64,000 bases of DNA from Oxalobacter paraformigenes (GCF_000158475.2 NZ_KI392031.1:731563-795562), one strand, 5' to 3'; numbered from the stretch's first letter, positions 43,592 to 53,057 are shown. Numbers and translations: made by a program. Notes: generated from the sequence alone by a model not told the origin.

Positions 43592-44500
43592 ATGCCCAGA
43601 AAAACATTCCTCCTGATAAGCCTTATCGCGCTGTTCTTTTCTTTAACGGCCTGTCAAAGTGAAAAGGCGAAAGATATCCCTGCCGAAAAAAAGGGAGTGG
43701 AGTATTACCAGCAGAAAAAATACCGGAAAGCCTTGCCTTTGTTGAAGAAATCGGCGGATTCGGGCAATGCGGCGGCGCTGTATTATCTGGGGCTGATGCA
43801 CCGGCAGGGAAACGGGGTGGAAAAAAGTGCCGGAAAAGCCTGCCAGTATTTTCTGAAAGCGGCTGAAGGCGGATACAAGGAGGCGTATCTGGCAGCCGGC
43901 CTGTGTTACCGGAAGGGAAACGGTTTCAGCCGGGACGACAGGGAAGCGTTCAGATGGGCAAAAAAGGCGGCGGATGAAACCGGCGAAAGCGGGATGAAGG
44001 ATGAAAACCGGCGCGAATTGGCGGTATTGCTGGGCGACAGTTACTTTGCGGGAGACGGCACTGTTCAGGATTTTCCGAAAGCGGCCAGGTGGTACGAAAA
44101 GGCAGCGGAACTGGGAGACACCCGCGCTCAGGGCGCGCTGGCTTTTCTTTACTGTTCGGGCAAAGGCGTTCTGATAGACCGGGAGAAGGCGAAATACTGG
44201 GCGGACAAGGCAGTCTCGCGCAAGGACGATATGGGGGAGTACACGCTGGGAAGGTTGAGCCTTTTGGACGAACCGCCCGACATGAAAAAGGCGGTTTACT
44301 GGTACCGGAAAGCGTCGGATCAGCGCAATCCCTGGGCGCAACAGGCGCTGGGCGAGATGTATGAGGAAGGAAAGGGCGTCAAACGCGATCTGGCCAAAGC
44401 CCGTTATTACTATGGACTGGCGGCAAAGAGCGGAATGGAAGAGATGAAAAAGGCGCTTGCCGGATTTGAGGAACGCCACACGCCCAAAAAACCCGCCTGA
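43592..44500 (+). CDS. Sel1-repeat lipoprotein 6 (candidate immunity, family B)
   Basis: 302 residues. Lipobox SLTAC (Cys21) followed by Q. About seven Sel1 repeats. GC-rich like the surrounding chromosome, in contrast to genes 2 and 4, so it is probably the oldest member of the array. No tip survives upstream. If immunity proteins, this one would be a retained orphan. A strong terminator follows. Confidence 0.8.
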   Translation: MPRKTFLLISLIALFFSLTACQSEKAKDIPAEKKGVEYYQQKKYRKALPLLKKSADSGNAAALYYLGLMHRQGNGVEKSAGKACQYFLKAAEGGYKEAYLAAGLCYRKGNGFSRDDREAFRWAKKAADETGESGMKDENRRELAVLLGDSYFAGDGTVQDFPKAARWYEKAAELGDTRAQGALAFLYCSGKGVLIDREKAKYWADKAVSRKDDMGEYTLGRLSLLDEPPDMKKAVYWYRKASDQRNPWAQQALGEMYEEGKGVKRDLAKARYYYGLAAKSGMEEMKKALAGFEERHTPKKPA

Positions 44501-44519
44501 GTTTTTTCCGGAACGGGAA

Positions 44520-44551
44520 AAGCCTGTCTGAACCGGTCAGACAGGCTTTTT
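44520..44551 (+). terminator. Intrinsic terminator after Sel1 gene 6
   Basis: AAGCCTGTCTGA / TCAGACAGGCTT, perfect 12-base stem with a 5-base loop and T-tract. Ends the array. Confidence 0.85.
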
Positions 44552-45064
44552 CGCGTTTTGGCCCGCGGAACCGGCCGCCTGGCGAGCCACGGGCCAAAGC
44601 CCGGATCGTTCCGGATGGGCTTCGCCGCGAAAAACGATGCGCTTCCCTTTTCCGCCCGCGTTACGGCAGACTGAACCGGGTCGCCCTGAAAAGCCTGCCC
44701 CAACGCCCGGGGCGGGGCGATTTCCGCGCCGGTCATGTCTTTTTTGAAAGACGCACAGGAAAAAACGGTCAGGAAAATGCCCGCGGAAAATGTTTCCACC
44801 GGGACAGGCGTTGACGATGCCGGCGTAAAGCGCTTGAATAGACCACATGGCGGCGGTTTGCGACACGCGTTTGGCCGCGATATCGCCGGAATGCGGAAAA
44901 AGAAACGGAAAACGCGGGAAAATGCCGGCCGGAAAAGCCGCTCCCCGGGCCCGGTTTCCGCTTGGGCGGCAAGGGTCGCCGGCGGGAAATTGTCAGGCTG
45001 TAAGGGGAGTGGACAGGGGATAAGACCGGTAATTTTGGCGCGAATGAAGAAAGGAAGGCATGGA
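44552..45064. other. Gene-free stretch
   Basis: No supported gene; the GNAT frame extends into it upstream but without ribosome site or plausible protein sequence. Confidence 0.4.
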
Positions 45065-45556
45065 ATGGAAATTAAGGTACGTCAATACCGGCCTGGCGAC
45101 TTGCCGGACATGATCCGGATATGGAACGAAGTGGTGGAAGAGGGCATCGCGTTTCCTCAGGAAGAACGGCTGGACATGGCAACAGGCGCCGGCTTTTTCG
45201 GCGACCAGTCCTGTTGTGGCGTGGCAGAAGAGAGCGGAAGCGGCAAAATTTTCGGTCTGTACATCCTGCATCCCAATAATGTCGGCCGGTGCGGCCATAT
45301 CGGCAATGCCAGTTATGCCGTCAGTTCGGAAAGCCGGGGACGGCATATCGGGGAAAAACTCGTGAAGGATTCCCTGATACAGGGCAAAAGGATCGGTTTC
45401 CGCGTTTTGCAGTTCAATGCCGTGGTCGCGACGAATCGCCATGCACGGCATCTTTACGAAAGGCTGGGATTCACGCAACTGGGCGTCATTCCGGGCGGTT
45501 TCCGCATGAAAGACGGCGATTATGAGGATATCTGTCCCTATTATCGCCTGCTGTAG
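45065..45556 (+). CDS. GNAT family N-acetyltransferase
   Basis: 163 residues from ATG 45065 with AAGGAAGG 8 bases upstream. Starts MEIKVRQYRPGDLPDMIRIWNEV, typical of single-domain GNATs. The acetyl-CoA loop is SRGRHIGEKLVKDSL (R-x-x-x-I-G), and the end has ATNRHARHLYERLGF, the usual fourth motif. Substrate cannot be told; the closest general type is phosphinothricin or small-molecule acetyltransferases. Stands alone after the Sel1 array. Confidence 0.8.
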   Translation: MEIKVRQYRPGDLPDMIRIWNEVVEEGIAFPQEERLDMATGAGFFGDQSCCGVAEESGSGKIFGLYILHPNNVGRCGHIGNASYAVSSESRGRHIGEKLVKDSLIQGKRIGFRVLQFNAVVATNRHARHLYERLGFTQLGVIPGGFRMKDGDYEDICPYYRLL

Positions 45557-46220
45557 GACATGGCTGGCCGTGGAAGCCGGCGGTTTGCCGGGAAAGGCGG
45601 AAAAAACGCGCTGATCGCCCGCGACGGTATGTGGCAAGTCCGGCGTGGGAGAGCTGTTCGCCTGCCTGCCATCCGCGGGCGGTTTATGGCCTTTGCGGGC
45701 AACCGGGGAAAAAAGGACACGGATGAGGGGCCGGGCTGTTCGGTTTTTTCCGGAAAACAGGGGGATGTCTGGCCCTGTCCTGCCGGGTTCCGGGTGCGGC
45801 CTGAGACCGGCGGGGCAAGGCGTCAGATGATACGAAAAACGTAGCAAACATTTTGTTTAATAACGTCATGTCCGCTTCCGGCGCGGTCTGGCGTAGCCGG
45901 CGAAGGGCCCTGTCGAAGGCGGGATGGTTGCGGGCGCGCAGGTTCAGGCAAAACGGGGGGCAGGCGGGAAACGGGCGGTATCGGCCCTTTTCCGGGATCT
46001 TGTCGGGAAAACCGGTTTTCCCGGAAAACGCCTCGCCAATGACCCGGAGGGAGCCAGCCCGGTTGACGGGGGCATCGCCGAAGCAGGGCGGGGTGGCGGA
46101 CGGAGGGAGGCGGCAGGGCCATCGTCCGGCGAACGGATGGCGACCCGGAAAACGGTGGTTTGAAAGCCGGGCCGTCCGGCTTCTTCAGGCGCGGGATGTG
46201 GGGAAGAACCGTTCGCCCTT
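45557..46220. other. Gene-free GC-rich stretch
   Basis: Only frames without ribosome sites or recognisable products. No repeat or RNA gene seen. Confidence 0.4.
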
Positions 46221-46694
46221 TCAGTCAAGGTTGACGGGTTTCAGCGCCGTGGTATGCTTGATTTCGCTCAATACGAACGAGCTTTGCATTTTGGCGATGC
46301 CCTTGATGCGGGTCAGTTTTTCAAACACGAAGCGGTCGTAGGCCTGAAGGTCTTTCACGACGACTTTCAGGAAAAAATCGTGAATGCCGCCGATGGAATA
46401 GCACTCCATGACTTCGTCCACATCGCGGATGGCTTCCCGGAACTGGCGGATATGCCCGTCGTCGTGCACGGACAGGGTGACGTTGCAGAACACGACAAGG
46501 GGAAGCCCGATCTTTTGCGGATCGACCAGCGCCACATAACGCTTGATAATGCCTTCTTCTTCCAGCCGCCGGATGCGTTCGTAAATAGGGGTTTTGGAAA
46601 GGTGCAGTCGGGAAGCCAGCGCCTTCATGTTGATTTTGGCGTCATTCTGGAGCGCTTCCAGAATCAGCCGATCGGTTTTGTCCAGTCGGGTCAT
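46221..46694 (-). CDS. Lrp/AsnC family transcription regulator
   Basis: 157 residues. N-terminal winged helix-turn-helix (LDKTDRLILEALQNDAKINM, then LASRLHLSKTPIYERIRRLEEEG) and a C-terminal RAM ligand-binding domain (IRQFREAIRDVDEVMECYSIGGIHDFFLKV). Such regulators sense amino acids and often control a divergent exporter. Here the EamA transporter is divergent, with 292 bases between the start codons. Likely autoregulated from that region. Confidence 0.9.
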   Translation of the reverse strand: MTRLDKTDRLILEALQNDAKINMKALASRLHLSKTPIYERIRRLEEEGIIKRYVALVDPQKIGLPLVVFCNVTLSVHDDGHIRQFREAIRDVDEVMECYSIGGIHDFFLKVVVKDLQAYDRFVFEKLTRIKGIAKMQSSFVLSEIKHTTALKPVNLD

Positions 46695-46986
46695 GGTTTT
46701 TTTTCCTGCCGGTTTGCCTCCGGAGCGGGCGGAAATGTCCTGTGGATGGCAAAAAGGCCGATATTCAGGAATATTTCCCTGATTTTGTTTCCGGTATGGT
46801 GTATTTTACGGCATTCCCTATAATGAATGGAAACTTTATCCGGCCTGATCCGGGTAAAAAGGCGGGAAGAGGGGCTTTCCGTTCCGGGCGATGCATTGCG
46901 GCGGAAAAAACAGGACACTTCCGGCGGTTTTCAGGAATATGAAGAGGAAAGGGGAACGGCCGCAAGGCGTTCCGGTTTCGTGGACA

Positions 46987-47883
46987 ATGGCGTTTAAAAG
47001 AACATTTTGGTTTCATCTGATCGCGCTGGTGACGGTGGCGATCTGGGGCACGACCTTCGTATCGACCAAGGTGCTGATCCGGAGCGGGCTGACGCCAGTG
47101 GACATTTTCTTTTACCGGTTTGTGCTGGCGTATCTCTGCATCTGGATCATCTCGCCGAAAAGGTGGTTTGCCGACAGCGTAAAAGATGAACTCTGGCTTG
47201 CCGCGGCCGGATTTTGCGGAGGCGCCCTGTATTTTGTCACGGAAAACACGGCGCTTGATTTGACGCTGGTCTCGAACGTCTCGCTGATCGTGTGCATTGC
47301 GCCTCTTTTGACCGCGTTTCTCGTCATCCTCTTTTACCGGAACGAAAAAGTCCGCAAAACCCTTCTGGCCGGTTCGGTCATGGCGCTGGTGGGCGTGGCG
47401 CTGGTCGTATTCAACGGGCATTTCATCCTCAAACTGTCCCCGGCGGGCGATCTCCTGACCGTGGCCGCCGCGTTTTCGTGGGCCTTTTACTGCCTGATCC
47501 TGAAGCGGCTCGACCTGCGTTATCCCACGCTCTTCATTACCCGCAAAGTCTTTTTCTACGGCGTGGTGACGCTCCTGCCTTTTTTGCCTTTTCTGCCGCT
47601 GCATTTCGAGGCGGCCATTTTCATGCAGCCTGCCGTCTGGACAAACCTCCTCTTCCTGTCGCTGGTCGCTTCCATGCTGTGTTTCATCATGTGGAACATG
47701 GCCGTGAAAGAACTGGGCCCCGTACTGGCGACCAACTACATTTACATCGTTCCGCTGATTGCGATGCTCACCTCGGCCGTGTTGCTCGGCGAACCTGTCA
47801 ATACGGTCATGCTGGGAGGATGCGCGCTGATTCTGGCGGGCGTTTTTCTGGGGCAGCGCCGTTCGCCGCCTGAAAAGCCCTGA
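46987..47883 (+). CDS. EamA-type (DMT) transporter
   Basis: 298 residues from ATG 46987; ATG 46939 would add 16 basic residues and cannot be excluded. Ten hydrophobic segments in two EamA halves (VAIWGTTFVSTKVLI at the first, AAAFSWAFYCLILKRLD at the start of the second). Inner-membrane exporter of metabolites or amino acids. Divergent from an Lrp-type regulator, which suggests amino-acid efflux induced by that regulator. Confidence 0.85.
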   Translation: MAFKRTFWFHLIALVTVAIWGTTFVSTKVLIRSGLTPVDIFFYRFVLAYLCIWIISPKRWFADSVKDELWLAAAGFCGGALYFVTENTALDLTLVSNVSLIVCIAPLLTAFLVILFYRNEKVRKTLLAGSVMALVGVALVVFNGHFILKLSPAGDLLTVAAAFSWAFYCLILKRLDLRYPTLFITRKVFFYGVVTLLPFLPFLPLHFEAAIFMQPAVWTNLLFLSLVASMLCFIMWNMAVKELGPVLATNYIYIVPLIAMLTSAVLLGEPVNTVMLGGCALILAGVFLGQRRSPPEKP

Positions 47884-48649
47884 ACCGTTTGTCGCCTTGC
47901 CGTGTCCCGGCCCGGTTCCGTTGGCTAGTGACGGGGCCGTCATTCCTTTTCGCGCACCCCCCACAAATCGGACAAGGCGTCCGCCGGATGAGCCCCGGGA
48001 GCGTGGAGGGCGAAAGCCGTTTTCACGGGTTATGCTGGCGACGCCCATCAGACGGAAGCCTTTCCTTTTTCGCGCGCGGCAAAAAAGCCACAGATGGGCA
48101 ATCATGCAAAAACCCGGTCTTGCCGGAGCGCGTGTCCCTTTGCAGGCGAATGCCGGAGCGTCCGGCCTGCCGCAGGCGCTCCGGCCTGAAGAAGCCTCAT
48201 GAGGCCCCTGTCCGGCGCCTTTTGCCCGCCCGAAACGGCAGCGGTGCCGGGCCGGCCCCGCCGTTTGCCGGACGGGGCGGGAAAGCGTGCCGGCCTGCCG
48301 CAAAGAGCCGGAACCGCCGTGTTCGATAGCCGGCTGTTTTCCCCGGCGGGCAAAGCGGGCCGCTTGCCGGGCAGGCTGAAGCGGCGTTTTCCCTGTTTTC
48401 CCGCTCTTTTGGAACCGCCCGGTTTTGCCGGTGTGCCGGATGAATGGCGAAAGGGGGCAAATGGGGCGGGCCTTTTCCATGCCCGGCGAAGAGGGCGGAA
48501 AAGGCAGACGACGTTTTCCGGTGGAAGCGTCGGAAGCGGCCGTCCGGCAAAGGCGGACAGAAAGGGGAAAGCCGGAATGCGTTTGGCCGCCGTGCCGGCA
48601 GCCATGTTCCGGTTTGCTGCCGCGTCGGTTCGGCAGACAGGCTTTTACG

Positions 48650-48693
48650 ATCGGCGGCAAGGGGGAAAAGAATCGGCGGCAAGGGGGAAAAGA
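48650..48693 (+). repeat. Tandem 22-bp repeat, two copies
   Basis: A 22-base unit beginning ATCGGCGGCAAGGGGG is repeated exactly once in tandem (48650-48671, 48672-48693). Confidence 0.7.
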
Positions 48694-49471
48694 GACAGGG
48701 AAAAGACAACAAGGTGAAAAGGGCAAAGAGGAAAGAGCGGAGGCTGGAGAGCCGGAAAAGGCAATGATGAAAAGCGCAAGGGCCTGTGAAGGTACACAGG
48801 ATAAAAAAAACGGCCCATCAAGTCTGGCCTTCAGGTTGGACAAATCGCCTGCCGGAACTGGCAGGTGATTATCGTGCGGTCTTGCGGGCCCTTCAACATC
48901 AAACTTTGATCGTTATGCCGAAAGGCCGTTTCAACAATACCCTTCCGACGGTATCACTCAGACCGAATGCAAACTATAAAGGAGAAAAGGTTTGGCGTGT
49001 CGTGTCACTCGGATCGGCAAGCATAAGAAACGTCAAACAGGCTGAACATCCTCTTGTGGCAGGAAAACCGGAAGAGAAATGGCAAGCCGGGGGTTCGGGA
49101 CATCTCATAATACGGGGCGGTTACGACGCGCTGGCAGGGCCATTTCCAGTCCACGGCTTGCCCTTTGAATTGATGATATGGCTTTTTGGCTTTTAAAAGG
49201 AATTTGAGCACATTTTATAAGCGTTTTTTTATCACTTTAAAGGGATTTTTTCGTTAAATCGGACGCCATGTCGATCTACTTGCGGATCAGACCAAACGTC
49301 CGGTGATATTTCCGGGAAATTGCCCCAAACCCGCCTGAATTAAAGCTTGTCGGCTTTTTTAGACTTTTTTTACCGGGTTTGATCCAGACATCCCCCTGCT
49401 GCCTGTCTCCTTCCCCGGCCACAGCCGCTTGCCGCCGCGCCGGAACCGGTTGCCGGTGACGGTTGAGGGGA

Positions 49472-49505
49472 GAGGGAAGAGGGAAGAGGGAAGAGGGAAG
49501 AGGGG
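49472..49505 (+). repeat. 7-bp tandem repeat
   Basis: GAGGGAA repeated four times from 49472, then GAGGGG. It lies just beyond the stop of the minus-strand gene 49569. Confidence 0.7.
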
Positions 49506-49568
49506 CTTTATCGGGCGCTTTGCGTCCGGGAACGTTTATCCGTTTCGCGAAAGGGCGGCCAGCGGTTT

Positions 49569-50003
49569 TCAGGCGATCAGCAAAAGGGTTCCCACCGCCA
49601 GCACGGGCAGGCAGCTTGTCATGAAGCACATGGCGGCGACCGCTGCCCGCCACCAGGTGTCGCGGGAAGTCGAGGCGAAAAGAGACGACATGACCGCTGC
49701 CGGAACCAGCAGGCAGGCAAAGGGGATACCGCCGAAAACAAGCATCGTGGTGTCTTTTCCCACCATCTTGATGAACACGATATCGGCAACCCAGCACACG
49801 GCAAGCGCCGCATAAAAGCGCCACAAAAGCCGGGCAGGCAAAGGTTGCAGCAGGGCTATCGTCAGGAAAGCGCCGCCCACGACAAAGAGAAGCAGGGTAA
49901 AAAAAGCGAACGTGGTCAGGGGAGAATGGAAGTGGAGAACGATGCCGAAGCTCGCCAGCCAGAAGACAATCAGGGGCGCGTAACGCAGCAATCTGCTTTT
50001 CAT
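49569..50003 (-). CDS. Small inner-membrane protein, four segments
   Basis: 144 residues from ATG 50003 (MKSRLLRYAPLIVFW), with CAGGAAACAGG upstream; the longer frame to 50204 has no ribosome site. Four hydrophobic segments at about 9-24, 31-52, 66-80 and 88-140 (the last a pair split by STSRDTWWRA). Conserved-looking DIVFIKMVGKD between segments. No family recognised. Confidence 0.65.
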   Translation of the reverse strand: MKSRLLRYAPLIVFWLASFGIVLHFHSPLTTFAFFTLLLFVVGGAFLTIALLQPLPARLLWRFYAALAVCWVADIVFIKMVGKDTTMLVFGGIPFACLLVPAAVMSSLFASTSRDTWWRAAVAAMCFMTSCLPVLAVGTLLLIA

Positions 50004-50643
50004 GGATACCTGTTTCCTGTAAAAACCGGGCCGTTTACCGGATTCCGTGCCTGCCGGCGGCAGGATTGGCGACAGTAGCCGACCCGTCAGACAACTGGCA
50101 CGGAAGGAATTTGCCGGTTTTTCCGTTATCCCGTCCCTTTGGCGCGCCATAGCCGTTTTCCGCCTTTGTCTGGAAATCCCGTCAGGAAGTCCCTGCCGGT
50201 ACACAGCATGCCACAGCCTGCCCGCTTTTTACAAGCCATCCTCTCCATCACGCCGGACAAAAAAACGGGAGGCAAAAAGCCCGGCAGGAAGCGGCAAGCC
50301 GTGCCCGCGCGTCTTTTATCCGGACAGGGGCACGCCTTTCATGGCCGGTTTCGTATGGACAGCCAGCACAAAAGCGAGCCGGCGCAGACCATAAGTCCGC
50401 CCTGCCGGAAAGACGCGGCAGGCGGCGTTTCCGGCGTCGCCTGACGGCTGGCGGGTAAAGCGCGGGCGTGAAACAGGACGCGGCGGCCAGTACGGTCGCC
50501 TTGCCTTTTGAATCCCGGTATGGCGGCGGCGCGGCCGAACCGTGCCGGGCACGTGCTGACAATCAGGGGAGAGCCGTTTCCGGCAGGCGGCCGGAAAGCC
50601 CGCCGCTTTATCCCGGAAATGCCCGCCGGATTGTCTGGCCCGT
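50004..50643. other. Gene-free stretch
   Basis: No supported gene on either strand; no repeat or RNA structure stands out. Confidence 0.4.
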
Positions 50644-51357
50644 TCAGTACTTGATGCAGGCCGTCAGGGCGATATTGCGCGGACGCGTTTCGCTGCCCCC
50701 CGTCCAGGTCGTGGCAATCGGCGCATGTTCGGCCACTTCCATGACTTGCGGCGTCCAGGAATACACGCCGGAACCGAACTGCACCTTCGGGATATCCAGA
50801 AACCCGTGATTGTGATTGCGGATTTCATCCCCCTGCACACTGCCCAGCGGCCGGCCGTCGTCGAGGCCGCGGCCCTTGTCCAGACAGCGGATGAATTCGC
50901 CGCGCAGATCGGGCAGCCGGAAAGTCGTCATGCCGTTGTCGCCGGAACCGAAAGCCGTGCCGATGGCGGCAAACAGATCCGGATACGCCGCCACCAGCAG
51001 CATCGACCCGTCCGCGACCAGCCAGCCGTCGGGAGGCGTTTCCGAACACAGGTAAAGCACGGAACCGGGCGGCACGCCGTTTTCTCCCCTGGACGGATAC
51101 AGCGATTCAAGCCAGGGAAGCGGCGTCGCGTTTTCACCGGTTCCGCCTTGCATGGCGTTTTCTTTCAGGAGCGCCAGCAACTGGGGCGACAACCGCGGAT
51201 CCGGTTCGGACGGAATAGCCGGCTGGCGGGCCGTTCCATCGCTGTCCATGAGGTTTTTCAGACAATCGCGCAACTGGCAGAACGCTTCGCGCAATTCTCC
51301 CGGCGAGCGGGGTTTCCGGTGGGTGTTGATCCAGTCGGTTTCGGTTTCTCGGGCCAT
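50644..51357 (-). CDS. Isolated phage tail collar protein
   Basis: 237 residues from ATG 51357, with GGAGAAA upstream. N-terminal helical part (TDWINTHRKPRSPGELREAF) resembles fibre attachment ends. A full collar domain starts near residue 95 (PPGSVLYLCSETPPDGWLVADGS...YPDLFAAIGTAFGSGD) and ends RPRNIALTACIKY, with NHNHGF as in collar proteins. Same domain as 10040 and 12090 but without the Ala-rich stalk. No other phage gene lies beside it; its P2 promoter and hairpin leader match those of 163 and 2563. Confidence 0.8.
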   Translation of the reverse strand: MARETETDWINTHRKPRSPGELREAFCQLRDCLKNLMDSDGTARQPAIPSEPDPRLSPQLLALLKENAMQGGTGENATPLPWLESLYPSRGENGVPPGSVLYLCSETPPDGWLVADGSMLLVAAYPDLFAAIGTAFGSGDNGMTTFRLPDLRGEFIRCLDKGRGLDDGRPLGSVQGDEIRNHNHGFLDIPKVQFGSGVYSWTPQVMEVAEHAPIATTWTGGSETRPRNIALTACIKY

Positions 51358-51368
51358 GATTTCTCCAT

Positions 51369-51398
51369 AAAAAAGCCCCCCTTCAAAAGAAGGGGGGC
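51369..51398 (-). terminator. Leader terminator before isolated collar gene
   Basis: On the minus strand GCCCCCCTTC-ttttGAAGGGGGGC then six T, ATGGAGAAATC and the start codon. Perfect 10-base stem. Same layout as the leaders at 117-149 and 2500-2538. Confidence 0.75.
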
Positions 51399-51446
51399 AA
51401 AGTGTGTTTGAAAACGGTTTCGGGCGCAAAAAGCCACCCGGAAGAT

Positions 51447-51475
51447 ATGGTATCAGCGATTGTTTTTTCGGTCAG
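51447..51475 (-). promoter_or_regulatory. P2-class promoter, copy 3
   Basis: Minus strand CTGACC at 51475-51470, 17 bases, TACCAT at 51452-51447. The -35 box overlaps the TGA stop of the beta-lactamase gene 51472, so the promoter is built into the gene end. Confidence 0.5.
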
Positions 51476-52437
51476 CTCCGGTCACGGTTTTTTTCTTCCG
51501 CGGGGAAAAGAACGGTTTTCCGCGTTTTCACCGGTTTTTTTGGCGCGGTGAAATGCCGCCATGTCACACGGGCGATGTCCGGGATCATTTTTTCCGTCAC
51601 GGCTTTCGGTTCCTTGCCGTGAGAAACGAATACCGTGACAAAGACCGGCTGGCCGTCCGGCAACACGATAATGCCCATATCGTTGATCGTCATGCCCTGT
51701 TTCCGGTAAAAAGCCGTCGAAGTGCCTGTCTTGTGGATCAGCGGCGTTTGCGGGGGCAAACTGCTTCTCAGGCGTTCAGGAGAGAGCCCCGAATTTTTCA
51801 TGGCGTTCCAGAGAAAAGCGTGCGTTCGGGGTTTCAGCAGTTTCTTTTCCTCGAAAAGGCGCAACAGCCGTGTCGCCGCTGCCGGCGTCGAGCTGTTTCG
51901 GAACGGGATAGGCCAGTCGCCGTGCATTGCCCGCTCGGTCGTGGCGACCGTCATGCCGGCAACGCCGTGTCGCCTGAGGAAAGCCGTAACCTTTTCCGGG
52001 GCGCCCGCCAGCCGCAGCAGGATGTCGCAACCGTTGTTGTCGCTGTCAGTCATGGTCGTGCGCACGATTTCGGCAAGGGGAATGAAAACGGTCTTTCCTT
52101 TCCGGTACCTGTCCCGCAAGGGGCTCCAGGTGCCCGGACGCAATTCGGAACGGCTGATTGCGATGCGTTTTTCCAGCGACAGCTCCCCCCTGTCCACCCT
52201 GTCCAGTACAGAGAGCGCGATGGGAAATTTATAGACGCTTTGCATCGGGAAAAGGGCATCGGCCGCGATAGCGGCTCGTTCCGTGCCGCCGGCATTCCCG
52301 ACGGTCACCCCGATGTGTGCCCGGTGACCGGCGACAAGCGCGCCGATTTTTTCCTGAAGGGATTGCGCCTGGCAGGCAAACGACAGGGCGAATGCCATCC
52401 ACAAACCCGGCATAAGGGCGGCGAGGCGTTTTTTCAT
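51472..52437 (-). CDS. Class A beta-lactamase, subclass A2-like, copy 1
   Basis: 321 residues from ATG 52437 (MKKRLAALMPG), signal peptide ending near ACQAQ|S. Serine hydrolase motifs: S67-V-Y-K70, SDN at 132-134, E168 in TTERAMHGDW, and KTG at 236-238. The ERAMH...FRNSSTP stretch follows the omega-loop pattern of the PER/VEB/CfxA group (subclass A2) rather than TEM-like EPELN. Acts in the periplasm on beta-lactams. Related to copy 2 at 53638, but diverged, with a longer basic C-terminus. No regulator is adjacent. Confidence 0.85.
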   Translation of the reverse strand: MKKRLAALMPGLWMAFALSFACQAQSLQEKIGALVAGHRAHIGVTVGNAGGTERAAIAADALFPMQSVYKFPIALSVLDRVDRGELSLEKRIAISRSELRPGTWSPLRDRYRKGKTVFIPLAEIVRTTMTDSDNNGCDILLRLAGAPEKVTAFLRRHGVAGMTVATTERAMHGDWPIPFRNSSTPAAATRLLRLFEEKKLLKPRTHAFLWNAMKNSGLSPERLRSSLPPQTPLIHKTGTSTAFYRKQGMTINDMGIIVLPDGQPVFVTVFVSHGKEPKAVTEKMIPDIARVTWRHFTAPKKPVKTRKTVLFPAEEKNRDRS

Positions 52438-52852
52438 AAGGCAAACACAGGCGACAAAACAGTCAGCGGAATTTTCCCGGCAGGCGAAAACACGCCATCC
52501 GGCCTGACCGGCATTGTAGCGCGGCAAGCTGTCAGGGCACGGAAAGGGATGAGACAAGGCTGTTTTCCGTCAAAAAGAGGCCGGAAAACGGGCTGGCGCC
52601 AGCTTTTTTCAGGGGAATTTTGGCGGGCGCCAGTCTGTTTGTCCGGTTCGAAAGAACCGGAAAACCGGAACCGGATGCGGCATGGCGCCGGCCTGACGGT
52701 TTGGGAGAGGAGAAAGACAGGGCGGACTGACCGTCTGAGGGGGCAGTCCGGTGTTCCCGGAAAACAGGCGCTTCAGGAAAAAAGCGGCAGGGCGCAAAAC
52801 GCGTGTTCCCGCCCTGATTGCCGCGCCTGTCCCGACGGCCTGAAAACGGTCT
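52438..52852. other. Gene-free stretch
   Basis: Holds the upstream region of the first beta-lactamase; no gene or clear repeat seen. Confidence 0.4.
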
Positions 52853-53035
52853 TTACGACGCGCTTCCCCAGGTCATGTTCATCAGCGCGAGATTGGCGCT
52901 GCGCTCTGTTTCGCATCTGGCGCAAAACTGAAAGGATTGCTGGCAGACGGGTACCGCTGCCGCGGCGCTGTCGCGTGCCATTGTTTCTCCACAGTTTTCG
53001 CAAACGGGGCCGTTTGCCGGCTTGTTTTTTTTCAT
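52853..53035 (-). CDS. Small zinc-ribbon-like protein
   Basis: 60 residues from ATG 53035 (MKKNKPANGP). Two knuckles, VCENCG and CARCE, with a further Cys between (VPVCQQS), suggest a zinc-binding fold. Lies 62 bases downstream of the cold-shock gene, after a terminator, so expression by read-through or from its own promoter. Function unknown. Confidence 0.6.
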   Translation of the reverse strand: MKKNKPANGPVCENCGETMARDSAAAAVPVCQQSFQFCARCETERSANLALMNMTWGSAS

Positions 53036-53057
53036 GGGGTTTGGGTGTCCTGAAAAC

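Larger units (their letters stand above)
47884..49568. other. Gene-poor stretch with an AT-richer island
   Basis: No convincing gene in 1.7 kb. 47884-48780 is GC-rich with open frames in most phases. 48780-49260 is AT-richer and holds a plus frame (48786-49196) and a minus frame (49005-49211), neither with a ribosome site or recognisable product; a decayed insertion is possible. Confidence 0.35.

Noticed and set aside
46765-48843. 692-residue open frame on the minus strand
   Set aside because: It runs across the EamA gene in antisense and GC-rich non-coding DNA; low-complexity product and no ribosome site.
48786-49196. 136-residue plus-strand frame in the AT-richer island
   Set aside because: GTG start without ribosome site and no recognisable motif; an equally poor minus frame overlaps it.
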